Source of the DNA: a virus
Virus record (IMG/VR): IMGVR_UViG_3300042544_000493
Coordinates: 1-46,869 of that record
DNA: 46,869 nucleotides
Strand: one strand, 5' to 3'
Positions 15,775 through 24,720 of the stretch are shown piece after piece. Numbering within the stretch: position 1 is the stretch's first letter; every line of letters begins with the position of its first letter. The notes beneath the pieces were generated by a model. The model had not been told where the DNA came from, made no database searches, and was given only the letters and a program-made list of their open reading frames with translations. A program made the position numbers and the translations under genes.

Positions 15775-18700
15775 TGTCCAGCCCAATTGAAGATTTTATT
15801 GTCAGCTTGGGATTTGATACATCAAAAGTCAAATCTCAAATTCAAGATTTACACAAATCGTTAGAAAAGTTGGCTGTTGGAGTAGATGCTAAACGTGTTA
15901 AAAACGGATTAAAAGCTGAGAAGCAAATATCCGATAACGCTGTAAAAGTTGCTGAAACAACAGCTAAGAAAAAAGAAGACATTGAAAAGAAAACTGTAAA
16001 ACAATCTATTGCGTTACAGGATAGTCATGTCAAAGCTCAAATTAAACTGCAAGAAAAACTAGCTAAACAAAAAGCTAGAGACTTCAATCTTGTTGAAAAA
16101 GCTTTACAGAAGACACAGAAGAAAGCGATTGAACGACAAGAAGCGTTGTATCGTTTAAACAATAAAGCCAAACCAGCACAGAATCCATCACAATCTTTTA
16201 TAGAATCAGCAAAGAGACAACAAGCTGTTCGTGGATTATTGAATAATGAACAGAACCCTCAGCTTAAAGCTATGGGCAATTACTATCGTAAGATGCAATC
16301 TGACCAGTCGGCTTTAGGTATTGCAAACGAACGATTACGTAAACGCAGGTCACTAGGTACTCTCACTAACCTACAAGCTTTCCGTGATCTGAAGTCTAGT
16401 GGACCCGAAGGAAGACAACACGCATTACAAGCTCTATTGTCAGCAAGACAAGCTGCTCGTGGTGGTTCATTAGAAAAGATTAAATCCATTCGTGCTACTG
16501 TAATTAAACTGAATAGAGATTTGAAAGAATCTAATGCTCGTGTAGCTACATTGCTGACAGCACCAACAGGTTCTGCTACTAACAACACATTCAACGCTAT
16601 CAAGAAGGGTGGTGGTTTTCAGAACTACACTTCTCAACAACAGTCGATGTTAGTACAAGGCGCTCAGAAACAAACCACACAGAAAGGTGCTGACGCATTT
16701 GTTCGCGCAGCAAGAGATGTAGAACGCTATCGTCCTCTTGGTGGTGCTAAGATTGATGCAGCTATTGCATCAGGTAATATAGATCAGCTTAGAACAGTGA
16801 CGAAAGAACTGTCTAGGATGAACCACGAGCTTGAGAAACAGCGTAGGCATAGTATGGGTGCTGCTGCTGCAATGAGTAGCTTACAGGACTCTACACGCAA
16901 TATGGTGCGAGAGTATGCTAGTTTGTATGCTTTGTTTGCAGGTACTACGTATTTCAAAGAACAGATTAAAGCATTAGATTCAATGAATGCTTCTGTATTA
17001 GCTGTGTCAGATAATTCTGAGCAAGCTGCCGCTACAGTAGGTTATCTGAAAGATGTTATTGTACAAAATGGTTTGTCGTTAAAAGATACGACTAAAGACT
17101 TTGTTAAACTTCGTGCTGCAATGCAAGATAAATATTCTCTTGACCAAACTAAGCAAGCATTTGAATCATTAACTAAGTCTGGTATTATTCTTCAGTTGTC
17201 ACAAGATGATATGGCTGGTACAGTAAAAGCTGTAGCACAAATGTTCTCTAAACAACAAGTAATGGCTCAGGAACTTAAAATTAGGTTCGCTGCATAGAAA
17301 TGTGCAGAAAAATATATTCCTTTAATTGCGGGGAAATCTTGACAGGTGTTGACTACCGTGTATAATATACAAAGCAAACAGTAATGTGTTTGTGATGGTA
17401 AAAACGTCAACAATAGAGACAATCCGCAGCGAAGCAGAAAATTCTCTGAAAATCAGTAGGAGCAGAAATGTTTGTAAATAAGATAAAAGTTATAGTATTG
17501 AAAGATTACCCAAATTATGCAGTAAGTGCTTGTGGTAAAGTTTTTAATATAAAAAGAAACAAAGAGATCGCACAATCAATTAAGGTGATAAATAATTATC
17601 CTAGTTGTTATGTGAGATTGTCCGTAGAAGGTGTCGTGTACAATAGAAAAGTACACAGATTAGTTCTTGAAGCATGGCAAGGTTGTCCAGACAAAAAGCT
17701 GCAAGTCAACCACAAAGACGGTAACTCTTTAAACAATAACGTTGAAAACCTTGAGTGGGTAACAGCCAGTCAAAATCAACGACACGCAGTTTCTACAGGA
17801 CTTAAAGGTAAAGGCTCAGACTTATACAATGCGAGTCTAACTGAAGACGCTGTACATAAAGTTTGTCAAATGCTTGTCAACGGACACAGAATCTGTGATA
17901 TAGCTAAGGAAGTTAACACATCCAAAGGTGTTATAAGATTGATACGTGCCGGCGACTGTTACTTCCACATAAGGCAGCTTTACAAAATAGAACATAACTA
18001 TCCCAATGACTTCTCTGTGAATACTGTCAAGTGGGTTTGTTATAGAATTTTAGACGGATTGGGTGATAAAGAAATTGCGAAACTCAGTAGCAATGACAAG
18101 CTCAGTACGATAGAGATAAAACGAATTAGATATAAGATTCGTTATAAAAACATTTCTGATGAATTTTTCTGAACGTTCAACGGCCAGTCGAAAGACGTAG
18201 ACTCAAGTGAGTCGAAATGGGGAACCCTTAACATTAAGTTGAAGGTGAAGATATGGTCTGATCTTACAGGAGACTGTAAGCAGCTTGAATAAAGCGGGGA
18301 AGGGTTAACGACCCTTCCTGAACATAATGTAAAGAACAGCTAGGCGACAGATTACCAATAGCAATGAGAGCCTTAGAAAAATCCACAGGTAAAACAGCTA
18401 AAGAGTTGTTTAAAATGATGGAGCAAGGACAACTTGGTGCCGAATATATTCTTCCGTTCGTATTACAAATGGAGAAGTTGGTAAACGTCAATGACGCTTA
18501 TACTAAATCTCTTGATAAGCTTGGTATTGTAGAGAACAGAATGAAAGCAGCTTTCTCTGTAACTGCTGCTGAGAACTTAGATAAAGGTGGTTTTACTGAA
18601 GGTCTGAAAAACTTCTTCAAAACAATAACTGATCTGGTTAACAATAATGAAGATACACTACAGCGTCTTGGCAGAATATACAAGAAAGTGTTTGATGTAC

Positions 18701-19359
18701 TGTCAGTTGTAGTGAGAGGTGCTACACAATGGTTTGCTTCTTTCTTACGTTCTGTAGAAACGGTAGGTCAGGCAATAGGATGGTTTGTTGATAACCCTCT
18801 GGCGGCTTTAATAGTGGCTATGCCTATTCTGATTACTAATATGAAGAATTTAGGTTTAGTGATGGCTGCTGCTTTCAAAACACCTCTCGTTATTCTGACT
18901 ACAATCGTAGGTGTACTTGATGAAATCAGAGCATACTTTGATGATGATGTAGTTGGTTTGTTTGATGATAAGGGTTGGTCTGAAGAAAAGAGTAAGAAAG
19001 TACACGCCCAACGACGAATGATGATGGGTATGGGTAGTGCTGAAGACGCTAAACTTGTTGGCGGTGATTTCACAGTAGGGCCATTAGCTCAATTTGGGCA
19101 AGACATCGCTAAGAATATGCCCGTTGCTTCTCAGACAGAACACGGTTCAGTAATACTTTCGGCACTGGAAGGTTTTGCTAAAACATCCTTCGATTATACT
19201 ATGGCTGGATTGAAAGACTTTACATCTTGGTATTCACAAAATACTGTTGGTGGTAATATCAGTATCACAATCAATTCACCTGACCCAGAAAAAGCTGGTG
19301 AAAGTGTGAAGAAGGAATTAGAGCGTATGACTGGCATGCAATCTGTTGGAGTAAGGTAA
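15774..19359 (+). CDS. Tape-measure protein, join(15774..17275, 18330..19359), interrupted by an intron with an HNH gene
   Basis: Sets tail length and is ejected with DNA. The spliced product is 843 residues. The first 180 residues are Lys/Gln-rich coiled coil (KKKEDIEKKTVKQSIALQDS); residues about 370-560 match the conserved N-terminal domain of tape measures (SLYALFAGTTYFKEQIKALD, then KDTTKDFVKLRAAM), and the join creates the signature AQELKEQLGDRLPIAMRALE. Hydrophobic segments follow at about 640-690 (LAALIVAMPILITNMKNLG). Without splicing translation ends at ELKIRFAA. The start overlaps the chaperone stop. Confidence 0.9.
17339..17366 (+). promoter_or_regulatory. Consensus sigma-70-type promoter inside the intron
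   Basis: TTGACA (17339-17344), 16-base spacer, TATAAT (17361-17366): both hexamers match the consensus exactly. It lies within a peripheral part of the intron RNA, about 100 bases before the endonuclease ATG, and would allow that gene to be transcribed separately from the late tail operon. Confidence 0.75.
17468..18172 (+). CDS. Intron-encoded HNH homing endonuclease
   Basis: 234 residues starting at ATG with AGGAG upstream. The N-terminal part (LKDYPNYAVSACGKVFNIKR) is NUMOD4-like; the HNH core is KVHRLVLEAWQGC, LQVNHKDGNSLNNNVENLEW at about residues 58-95, the HNH_3 pattern with His, Asn and the final Asn. Residues about 118-155 (LTEDAVHKVCQMLVNG, ICDIAKEVNTSKGVIRLI) form a helix-turn-helix for DNA recognition, and a second such segment follows. 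It would cut intronless tape-measure alleles so that the intron is copied in. The gene is A+T-richer than the surrounding exons. Confidence 0.9.
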   Translation: MFVNKIKVIVLKDYPNYAVSACGKVFNIKRNKEIAQSIKVINNYPSCYVRLSVEGVVYNRKVHRLVLEAWQGCPDKKLQVNHKDGNSLNNNVENLEWVTASQNQRHAVSTGLKGKGSDLYNASLTEDAVHKVCQMLVNGHRICDIAKEVNTSKGVIRLIRAGDCYFHIRQLYKIEHNYPNDFSVNTVKWVCYRILDGLGDKEIAKLSSNDKLSTIEIKRIRYKIRYKNISDEFF

Positions 19360-19994
19360 TGGCTGTATTCTACATCAAAACAAAAGCTGGTGATGTCTTT
19401 GAATTGACAGCCACCACTGATGTAGGGTTTCAACATAGAAATACTAATACGAAGTTCCCCGTTGAATCGGGGGCTTCTATTACAGATCATTCTGTTGTTG
19501 AAAATTCTACGTTTACATTATCTGGTGTGATCACTGAAGTTGTCAATCTCACTAAGAACTCTCCACAGAAAGGTATCAAAGATTACATTCAAGGTTTAGA
19601 TACTTTACGTAAATCTCGTGAACTATTTACGGTGTTCTTAGACAACCGTTTATCTCCATACAAGAACTGTTTGTTTACAGACTTCAGTGGACAGAAAGGT
19701 GTTGTTGAAGGGCTTGGGAGTTGGCGTATTAATATGTCAATTGAACAAGTACGTATCGTAGACAAAGCTAAAGCTTCTTTAGTTGAAGTAGCTGGGGAAT
19801 CTTCTGATGATACAGTAAACGCAGAAAAAGCTAAAGCTGATGCACTTGCTGGAAAGAAAGACAGCGGTAGTAAGTCTAATACTAAACCTGAAAGTTTATT
19901 TCGGGCCGGTGCGGATGCGGTATTACCTGAAGAACAAATTAATAAGTGGTTGGGTGGTGCGAGATTACCTGATGGTATCACAGGAGCAGGTTAA
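19359..19994 (+). CDS. Baseplate protein, Dit-like N-terminal domain
   Basis: 211 residues starting in the overlap ATG after the tape measure. The first 130 residues are beta-rich (VFELTATTDVGFQHRNTNTK, ENSTFTLSGVITEVVNL, WRINMSIEQVRIVD), resembling the N-terminal domain of distal-tail or hub-adaptor proteins of myoviruses. The C-terminal third is a charged linker (AEKAKADALAGKKDSGSKS) with a short conserved-looking end. It would join tube to baseplate hub. Assignment is by position and strand pattern. Confidence 0.55.
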   Translation: MAVFYIKTKAGDVFELTATTDVGFQHRNTNTKFPVESGASITDHSVVENSTFTLSGVITEVVNLTKNSPQKGIKDYIQGLDTLRKSRELFTVFLDNRLSPYKNCLFTDFSGQKGVVEGLGSWRINMSIEQVRIVDKAKASLVEVAGESSDDTVNAEKAKADALAGKKDSGSKSNTKPESLFRAGADAVLPEEQINKWLGGARLPDGITGAG

Positions 19995-20329
19995 TGGCTT
20001 TATCTATATTTGTTCCAACAGACGCTTATTCTGAAACACGTATCAGCTTGAACAATCAAATCCTCTACTCCGTAATGAAATGGAACACAAGAGAATCCTC
20101 TTGGTATTTTAGTTTACTTGATGTGAACAAGAATACGTTAATGGATGGTGTTAAACTTTGTTTTGGTGTATGTGCTACAAGTAAGCTATCTAATAACCCT
20201 CTGGGTGGTAATATCTATATTGTGAATAATACAGATAGTATTGAAGACCTTGGACGTAATAACTTTGGACAGGGTTTGAAGTATGAGTTTGTTTATCTCA
20301 CTAACGCAGAAGAAGCAGGAGTGTTCTAA
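19994..20329 (+). CDS. Baseplate plug-like protein (Pam3 gp18 type)
   Basis: 111 residues, an all-beta protein. The pattern ISLNNQILYSVMKWNTRESS WYFSLLD (shown in parts), a Gly-containing turn, GGNIYIVNNTDSI, and a final FVYLT strand matches the small baseplate plug proteins typified by cyanophage Pam3 gp18, encoded before the hub. It shares single-base overlaps with both neighbours. Function is inferred from this resemblance. Confidence 0.55.
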   Translation: MALSIFVPTDAYSETRISLNNQILYSVMKWNTRESSWYFSLLDVNKNTLMDGVKLCFGVCATSKLSNNPLGGNIYIVNNTDSIEDLGRNNFGQGLKYEFVYLTNAEEAGVF

Positions 20330-21411
20330 TGTCACTGGTGTTTGACCGCAGTTACCGATTGAGTGTAATTGAACAAAAAGTTACGTATACGGGTGGGTCT
20401 GCACCAGCGAATATTAAACAAGGCTATTCTACAGCATGGAAAGCCTCACCAAACGCTTCAGGAAGCCCTCTGAGCGCTTTACAGCAGACATACCACCCTA
20501 CCGTATTCTTACAACAAGATAATGCAACAGGGAACCTTGTAGGCGTTTCTACAGACACTGCCAATCAGACGAAGACAACATCCGGTGGTGATAGCGTAAT
20601 GATCACCAACTTACACATGACTGCTGAGATTAATAGTGCAGCTAAAGAAGGTGACGTATCTACATCAGTTATCAGAGTATACAACGCTTCAAAAGAAACA
20701 AGAGCTAAACTTGAAAGAAAGAATGCTTACGTAATCCTTGAAGCTGGGTACGGTGAAGATGTTGGTATCGTATTCACTGGAACATCTCAAAGAGCTTTCA
20801 GTAGAAAACAAGGTACGGATATTGTCACTGAGATACAGTGTGTAGATAGTAACGTGCAATTAAAGACTTCGAGAGTATCTTTTGCTTGGCCTCCAAATAC
20901 AAAGTATTCTCAAATACTTACGGATATTGCTGGCGCAATGAAAGAGCAAGGGATTGCCACTGGCTTTCTGGAAACAAAAGCTAAGAACTTAGATTCGTTA
21001 CCGTCCCCTGAAGAAACTGTAGCTAAAGGTGGTTATAGTTTCCAAGGATTATCTTCTCAGTTGTTGGACAAAGTATGTGAGCAATTTGCGTACAATTGGT
21101 ACATCACACTAAACGAGCTATACATTCATCCTCGTACATTCAATAAGTTCACTGTGCAGTATGATATTAATGCTGACCTGATGAAGTCAATGGAACCAGA
21201 ACAAGAATCAAAGCAAGAGGTTCCTTCAGTTGAAACTCCTGCACGATTCAAGTTGGTAACATTCTTAGACCATCGTATTAAGATAGGTCAGCTTATCAGA
21301 ATCACACAAGGTCAATACAAAGGTTTATATAAAGTAATTTCAGTTGATACACGACTATCTTATTTAGATGGCGGTGGTTGGGATAGTGAAGTAGTATTGG
21401 AGATAGCATGA
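20329..21411 (+). CDS. Baseplate hub protein (gp27 / gpD-like)
   Basis: 360 residues between plug and spike genes. An internal segment (MITNLHMTAEINSAAKEGDV, then STSVIRVYNASKETRAKLE) and VILEAGYGEDVGIVFTGTSQ are the beta-barrel features of gp27-like hubs: a domain mapping tail-tube contacts plus an Ig-like strand series. DKVCEQFAYNWYITLNELYI is a recurring hub segment, and the C-terminal GQYKGLYKVISVDTRL strand closes the barrel. It would form the trimeric hub that holds the spike. Overlaps the spike gene start by 4 bases. Confidence 0.65.
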   Translation: MSLVFDRSYRLSVIEQKVTYTGGSAPANIKQGYSTAWKASPNASGSPLSALQQTYHPTVFLQQDNATGNLVGVSTDTANQTKTTSGGDSVMITNLHMTAEINSAAKEGDVSTSVIRVYNASKETRAKLERKNAYVILEAGYGEDVGIVFTGTSQRAFSRKQGTDIVTEIQCVDSNVQLKTSRVSFAWPPNTKYSQILTDIAGAMKEQGIATGFLETKAKNLDSLPSPEETVAKGGYSFQGLSSQLLDKVCEQFAYNWYITLNELYIHPRTFNKFTVQYDINADLMKSMEPEQESKQEVPSVETPARFKLVTFLDHRIKIGQLIRITQGQYKGLYKVISVDTRLSYLDGGGWDSEVVLEIA

Positions 21412-22052
21412 GCTTAAAAGCTTTTATGAAAAGTCATTTGGAATCATTGCAGTCACAAATCTTCACTGGACTTCCAGCTATTGTAACTGACAATTCTGAA
21501 TACGAAAGTAAAAATATTATTTCTGTTCGTCCTACAATTGACATGCAGCATTCTGATGGACAAGTGAGTGAATGTCCTGAGATATTCAATGTTCCCGTGA
21601 TTAACCCTTCTGCTGGTGGAGGGTTATTATCATTTCCAATTCAGATTGGTGATACAGTTTGGATTGAGTTCTCAATGCGTAACATTGAAGAATGGTTGGA
21701 AGGTGATGGTGGCTCTGTTACTGAACCAACGCAACGTATGCACGACATGAGTGATGCTGTTGCTATTGTTGGATTGTACACAAAGAATAGTCATTTACAA
21801 CCAGACAAGAAAGATGTTGTTCTTAAGTTTAAAGACAATAAGCTGGTACTGAAAGAAGATGGTAATGTAGAGATACATAGTAAGTCTAAATATTCTGTGT
21901 ACAATGACCAAGAAGAACTGGTTGCTTTACTCAGTGACATTGTTGACACAATAGCTAACACCACAGTCAACACTATATTCGGCCCTACACCTTTAAACAG
22001 TAAAGCACAGATAATGCAACTGAAGGCCAAGCTTGACACATTTAAAAAATAG
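21408..22052 (+). CDS. Baseplate central spike, Gp138 N-terminal domain-like
   Basis: 214 residues. The OB-like N-terminal region (FTGLPAIVTDNSEYESKNII, VPVINPSAGGGLLSFPIQIGD, VWIEFSMRNIEEWLEG) is characteristic of Gp138-type spikes of myoviruses. The part after residue 140 is a short beta-helix-like repeat (DVVLKFKDNKLVLKEDGNVE) ending in a helix. It would puncture the outer membrane. It is shorter than gpV-type spikes with a long helix; a separate tip protein may be used. Confidence 0.75.
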   Translation: MSLKAFMKSHLESLQSQIFTGLPAIVTDNSEYESKNIISVRPTIDMQHSDGQVSECPEIFNVPVINPSAGGGLLSFPIQIGDTVWIEFSMRNIEEWLEGDGGSVTEPTQRMHDMSDAVAIVGLYTKNSHLQPDKKDVVLKFKDNKLVLKEDGNVEIHSKSKYSVYNDQEELVALLSDIVDTIANTTVNTIFGPTPLNSKAQIMQLKAKLDTFKK

Positions 22053-22055
22053 CTG

Positions 22056-22084
22056 TTGACAAAATAAGCCAATGGCTTTAATAT
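22056..22084 (+). promoter_or_regulatory. Possible sigma-70-type promoter in the baseplate operon
   Basis: TTGACA (22056-22061), 17-base spacer, TAATAT (22079-22084), in the only longer gap of the baseplate cluster. The -35 is perfect and the -10 is 4/6, so confidence is moderate. Confidence 0.4.
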
Positions 22085-22099
22085 ATTAGGAGACTTAGA

Positions 22100-22291
22100 A
22101 TGGCAATGAGTGCTTCATCTCTTGCTGCTGCAATCAAATCCGCAGTAAATGCTATTGATGTTGATAATGGAGAAATCACAAATGATTCCGTTATTGACGC
22201 TTTAGCCTCCGCTATTGTTAATCACATCAAAGATAACGCCAAAGCAAATGTTACTGGCGGTAGCTCAGCAGGGCAGTGGCCCATCATCTAA
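22100..22291 (+). CDS. Small conserved baseplate-cluster protein
   Basis: 63 residues: a helical Ala-rich start (SSLAAAIKSAVNAIDVDNG), ITNDSVIDALASAIVNHIKDNA, and a Gly-rich end. Proteins with this LAxAIVxHIxxNAxV pattern sit between spike and gp25-like genes in several myovirus baseplate operons. The function is unknown. AGGAG precedes the ATG. Confidence 0.65.
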   Translation: MAMSASSLAAAIKSAVNAIDVDNGEITNDSVIDALASAIVNHIKDNAKANVTGGSSAGQWPII

Positions 22292-22300
22292 GGGTCTATA

Positions 22301-22660
22301 ATGGCAGACATTAAATTAACATCAGCACACGATATAGACTGGAATGATTTTGTATTGACGACTGACAACTCCATGTCTGTAGCTCAGAAGATTAAGATTC
22401 GCTTATTACGTTATCGTGGTGAATACTTCAAAGATACAACGCTCGGTATTGATTACTTTGGGACTGTTCTGGGTAAGACGCAGAAAGAAGTAGTTGATAC
22501 AATATTCATTGATGAAATCACAGACACTGTTGGTGTCCTGACACTTGATGCTTATGAATCTATTCTGGATAGCACTGGTGTATATACAGCTTCTTTTGTA
22601 GCAACCACAGACGAGGGTGTTACATTCCAATTCAATATCCAGCCAATAGAATTACTGTGA
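22301..22660 (+). CDS. Baseplate wedge protein, gp25/gpW-like
   Basis: 119 residues, the normal size. It carries the gp25 features DIDWNDFVLTTDNSMSVAQK, IRLLRYRGEYFKDTTLGIDY, then GKTQKEVVD and a terminal beta hairpin. gp25-like proteins link the wedge to the first sheath ring and trigger contraction. The order spike, small protein, gp25-like, J-like is that of P2/Mu-type baseplates. Confidence 0.85.
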   Translation: MADIKLTSAHDIDWNDFVLTTDNSMSVAQKIKIRLLRYRGEYFKDTTLGIDYFGTVLGKTQKEVVDTIFIDEITDTVGVLTLDAYESILDSTGVYTASFVATTDEGVTFQFNIQPIELL

Positions 22661-22670
22661 GGATAAGAGA

Positions 22671-24086
22671 TTGTCAATTACAACAACTGGGTATGACCTG
22701 AAGCGTTATCAAGACATTATTGCAGAAGTGCAAAGTGATTTCATTACAGCAACGGGTAATCCTAATTTTGATATGAGTGATGACTCACTCATTGGTATTT
22801 TAAATAGAATCTGGTGCTTGAAAGTATCAGAACTTTATGAATTAGCAGCAGCACAATGGAGTGCTGGCGATCCTGATACAGCTACAGGTGTTGCATTAGA
22901 ACGTATTGTTCGTAGAGCAAGAATGACTCGCTTACAAGCTGTGAAAGCTTATGGTACATTAGAGTTCACTGGTACGTTAGGTGCTAACATCAACTCAGGT
23001 ACACAAGTAAAAGATTTAGCCGGTAATGTTGTCCAGACATTAGCTCAACTGACATTGAATAGTGCTACACTGAAAGCTGTGAACATCAACATCACCGTAG
23101 CTAATAACTTCACATATTCTTTGTCCGTCAATGGCGTAGTTTATTCTGTTATCTCAGATGCTACAGCAACAGAAGCTGAAATAATTTCTCTGTTTCAAAC
23201 AGTATTGTCATCTCTGACTACAATCTCAGTAAGTAATAATGCTAACAGACTTCAGTTAACAAGTCAAACAGATTTCTCTGTGTCTGTATCAACAAACTTA
23301 GCTATCTTCAATGTAACAAATTCTGTTGCTTCTGAAGCGCTGATTGCTAATACAGAAGACTATGAAGCAAACACATTAAACTACTTAGTCACCACGTTAC
23401 CATCTATTGTTGTAACCAACAATCAGAAGTGGGTGACAGGTAGAGCTGAAGAAACTGACGCTGAACTACGTAGCCGTTTCTATGGTAGTGTTGGCGGGCA
23501 AGGTAAAGCTACAGTGAATGCTATCTTCGCAGCACTATCGTCTACTGAAGGTGTAGTGAGTGCGGTAGTAGAAGAAAACTGGACGAACACAACAAACTCA
23601 AACGGTTTACCAGCTAAGAGTATTGAATGTACCGTTAAAGGTGGTAGTGACTTAGCTGTAGCTAATACGGTATGGAACACTAAACCGGCGGGTATTCAAC
23701 CTTTCGGTAATACATCCACAAACATTGTTGATAGCCAAAACCAAACACAAACAATCTTCTACTCCCGTCCTGTTGACCAGTATATTCATGTTCGTGTGGA
23801 ATATCAACTATACAGCGAAGAATTATTCCCGTCAGATGGTGCTGTGCAGATTGCTAACGCAGTGAAATCTTATGGTGACTCATTAGGATTGAATGAAGAT
23901 GTAATCCCTCAACGTATTATGGGTGCTATCTATTCTAAAGTAAGTGGTATCAGTAACCTCGCTGTCACTGCTGGTAAGACATTAACTCCCACTGATACCC
24001 CTGTATTGTCTAGCGGCATTACTACTATTGGTAGAAAGGATGAAGCTGTATTTGATATTAGTCGTATCACAGTAATTGCGGGGTAA
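22671..24086 (+). CDS. Baseplate J-like wedge protein
   Basis: 471 residues, starting at TTG 22671 with GAGGAT upstream. The N-terminal ISTTGYDLKRY-like start, DDSLIGILNRIWCLKVSELYELA, TATGVALERIVRRARMTRLQA and GTLEFTGTLGANINSGTQV are classic Baseplate_J features; the C-terminal part has WVTGRAEETDAELRSRFYGS and IECTVKGGSDLAVANTVW. An insert at about 120-230 (a beta-rich domain, repeated TISVSNNANRLQLTS) enlarges the protein. It forms the wedges of the baseplate with gp25 and the next protein. Confidence 0.88.
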   Translation: MSITTTGYDLKRYQDIIAEVQSDFITATGNPNFDMSDDSLIGILNRIWCLKVSELYELAAAQWSAGDPDTATGVALERIVRRARMTRLQAVKAYGTLEFTGTLGANINSGTQVKDLAGNVVQTLAQLTLNSATLKAVNINITVANNFTYSLSVNGVVYSVISDATATEAEIISLFQTVLSSLTTISVSNNANRLQLTSQTDFSVSVSTNLAIFNVTNSVASEALIANTEDYEANTLNYLVTTLPSIVVTNNQKWVTGRAEETDAELRSRFYGSVGGQGKATVNAIFAALSSTEGVVSAVVEENWTNTTNSNGLPAKSIECTVKGGSDLAVANTVWNTKPAGIQPFGNTSTNIVDSQNQTQTIFYSRPVDQYIHVRVEYQLYSEELFPSDGAVQIANAVKSYGDSLGLNEDVIPQRIMGAIYSKVSGISNLAVTAGKTLTPTDTPVLSSGITTIGRKDEAVFDISRITVIAG

Positions 24087-24090
24087 TATC

Positions 24091-24708
24091 ATGTACCCAG
24101 TTAAGATAACAAATCATGTGGAGCAAGCGAAAGCTTTGCTCCTCTATCAATTTAGAAATAGTCCTAACATTCAGAAAGTAGTTGAAGTATTCCATACACA
24201 AATACAGAACGTAGAGAATGAATACTTCACTTTACTTGAATCCCTCGGTATTGATACAGCGTATGGCTACGCTTTAGATGTTATCGGGAAAGAAGTACAA
24301 GAAGCTCGACAGAGTAGAACTGATGAAGAGTATAGAAGTGCTATTCTCACTAAAGTATTCATAAACAATTCATCGGGTACGCCAGAAGAAGTTATTGCTG
24401 CCGCCAAACAAATTACTGGAGCAACAACAATTAAGTATTCTGAGCAATATCCTGCTGCTGTTGTGTTAGAGATTCTTGGAGCAGAGTATGTTTCCAAGGC
24501 AACAACTATCCGTAAAACAATACCCGCTGCTGTAGATTTAGTGTTCGGTAATACAATGGAAATTGATACAGCACAATCTTATTCCGGTGCTGCCTACACA
24601 CAGCAAGTGTTGTTTGAAAGCAATCCGGTTTATACAGATCTAATAGTTGGTGGGTATTTAGTCTCTACAGGACAATTATCAGAAGATACCATATTGTACC
24701 AACCATAA
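24091..24708 (+). CDS. Baseplate wedge/tail protein (DUF2612-like)
   Basis: 205 residues from ATG 24091 (GGGG ribosome site within the previous stop region). The family pattern is ALDVIGKEVQEARQSRTDEEYRSAI (cited in parts), INNSSGTPEEVIAAAKQITG and YPAAVVLEI. This places it with DUF2612-type proteins, which take the position of P2 gpI after gpJ. It likely links wedges to tailspikes; the next gene is a tailspike. Confidence 0.75.
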   Translation: MYPVKITNHVEQAKALLLYQFRNSPNIQKVVEVFHTQIQNVENEYFTLLESLGIDTAYGYALDVIGKEVQEARQSRTDEEYRSAILTKVFINNSSGTPEEVIAAAKQITGATTIKYSEQYPAAVVLEILGAEYVSKATTIRKTIPAAVDLVFGNTMEIDTAQSYSGAAYTQQVLFESNPVYTDLIVGGYLVSTGQLSEDTILYQP

Positions 24709-24720
24709 CAGAGGAAAGAA

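Larger units (their letters stand above)
17276..18329 (+). ncRNA. Group I intron in the tape-measure gene, carrying an HNH endonuclease gene
   Basis: 1054 bases. Exon end GAACT (17271-17275) pairs perfectly with GGTTC (17284-17288), with U17275.G17284 at the splice site; the intron ends in G18329 and the exons rejoin in frame. The 5' core has GCGGGGAAATC and GACAATCCGCAGCGAAGC; the 3' core after the gene has GAAGATATGGTCTGATC and a P9 hairpin with a GGAGAC loop. TTA in the P1 loop could form P10 with TAA at the exon 2 start. The core differs somewhat from the other three introns. Confidence 0.9.
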
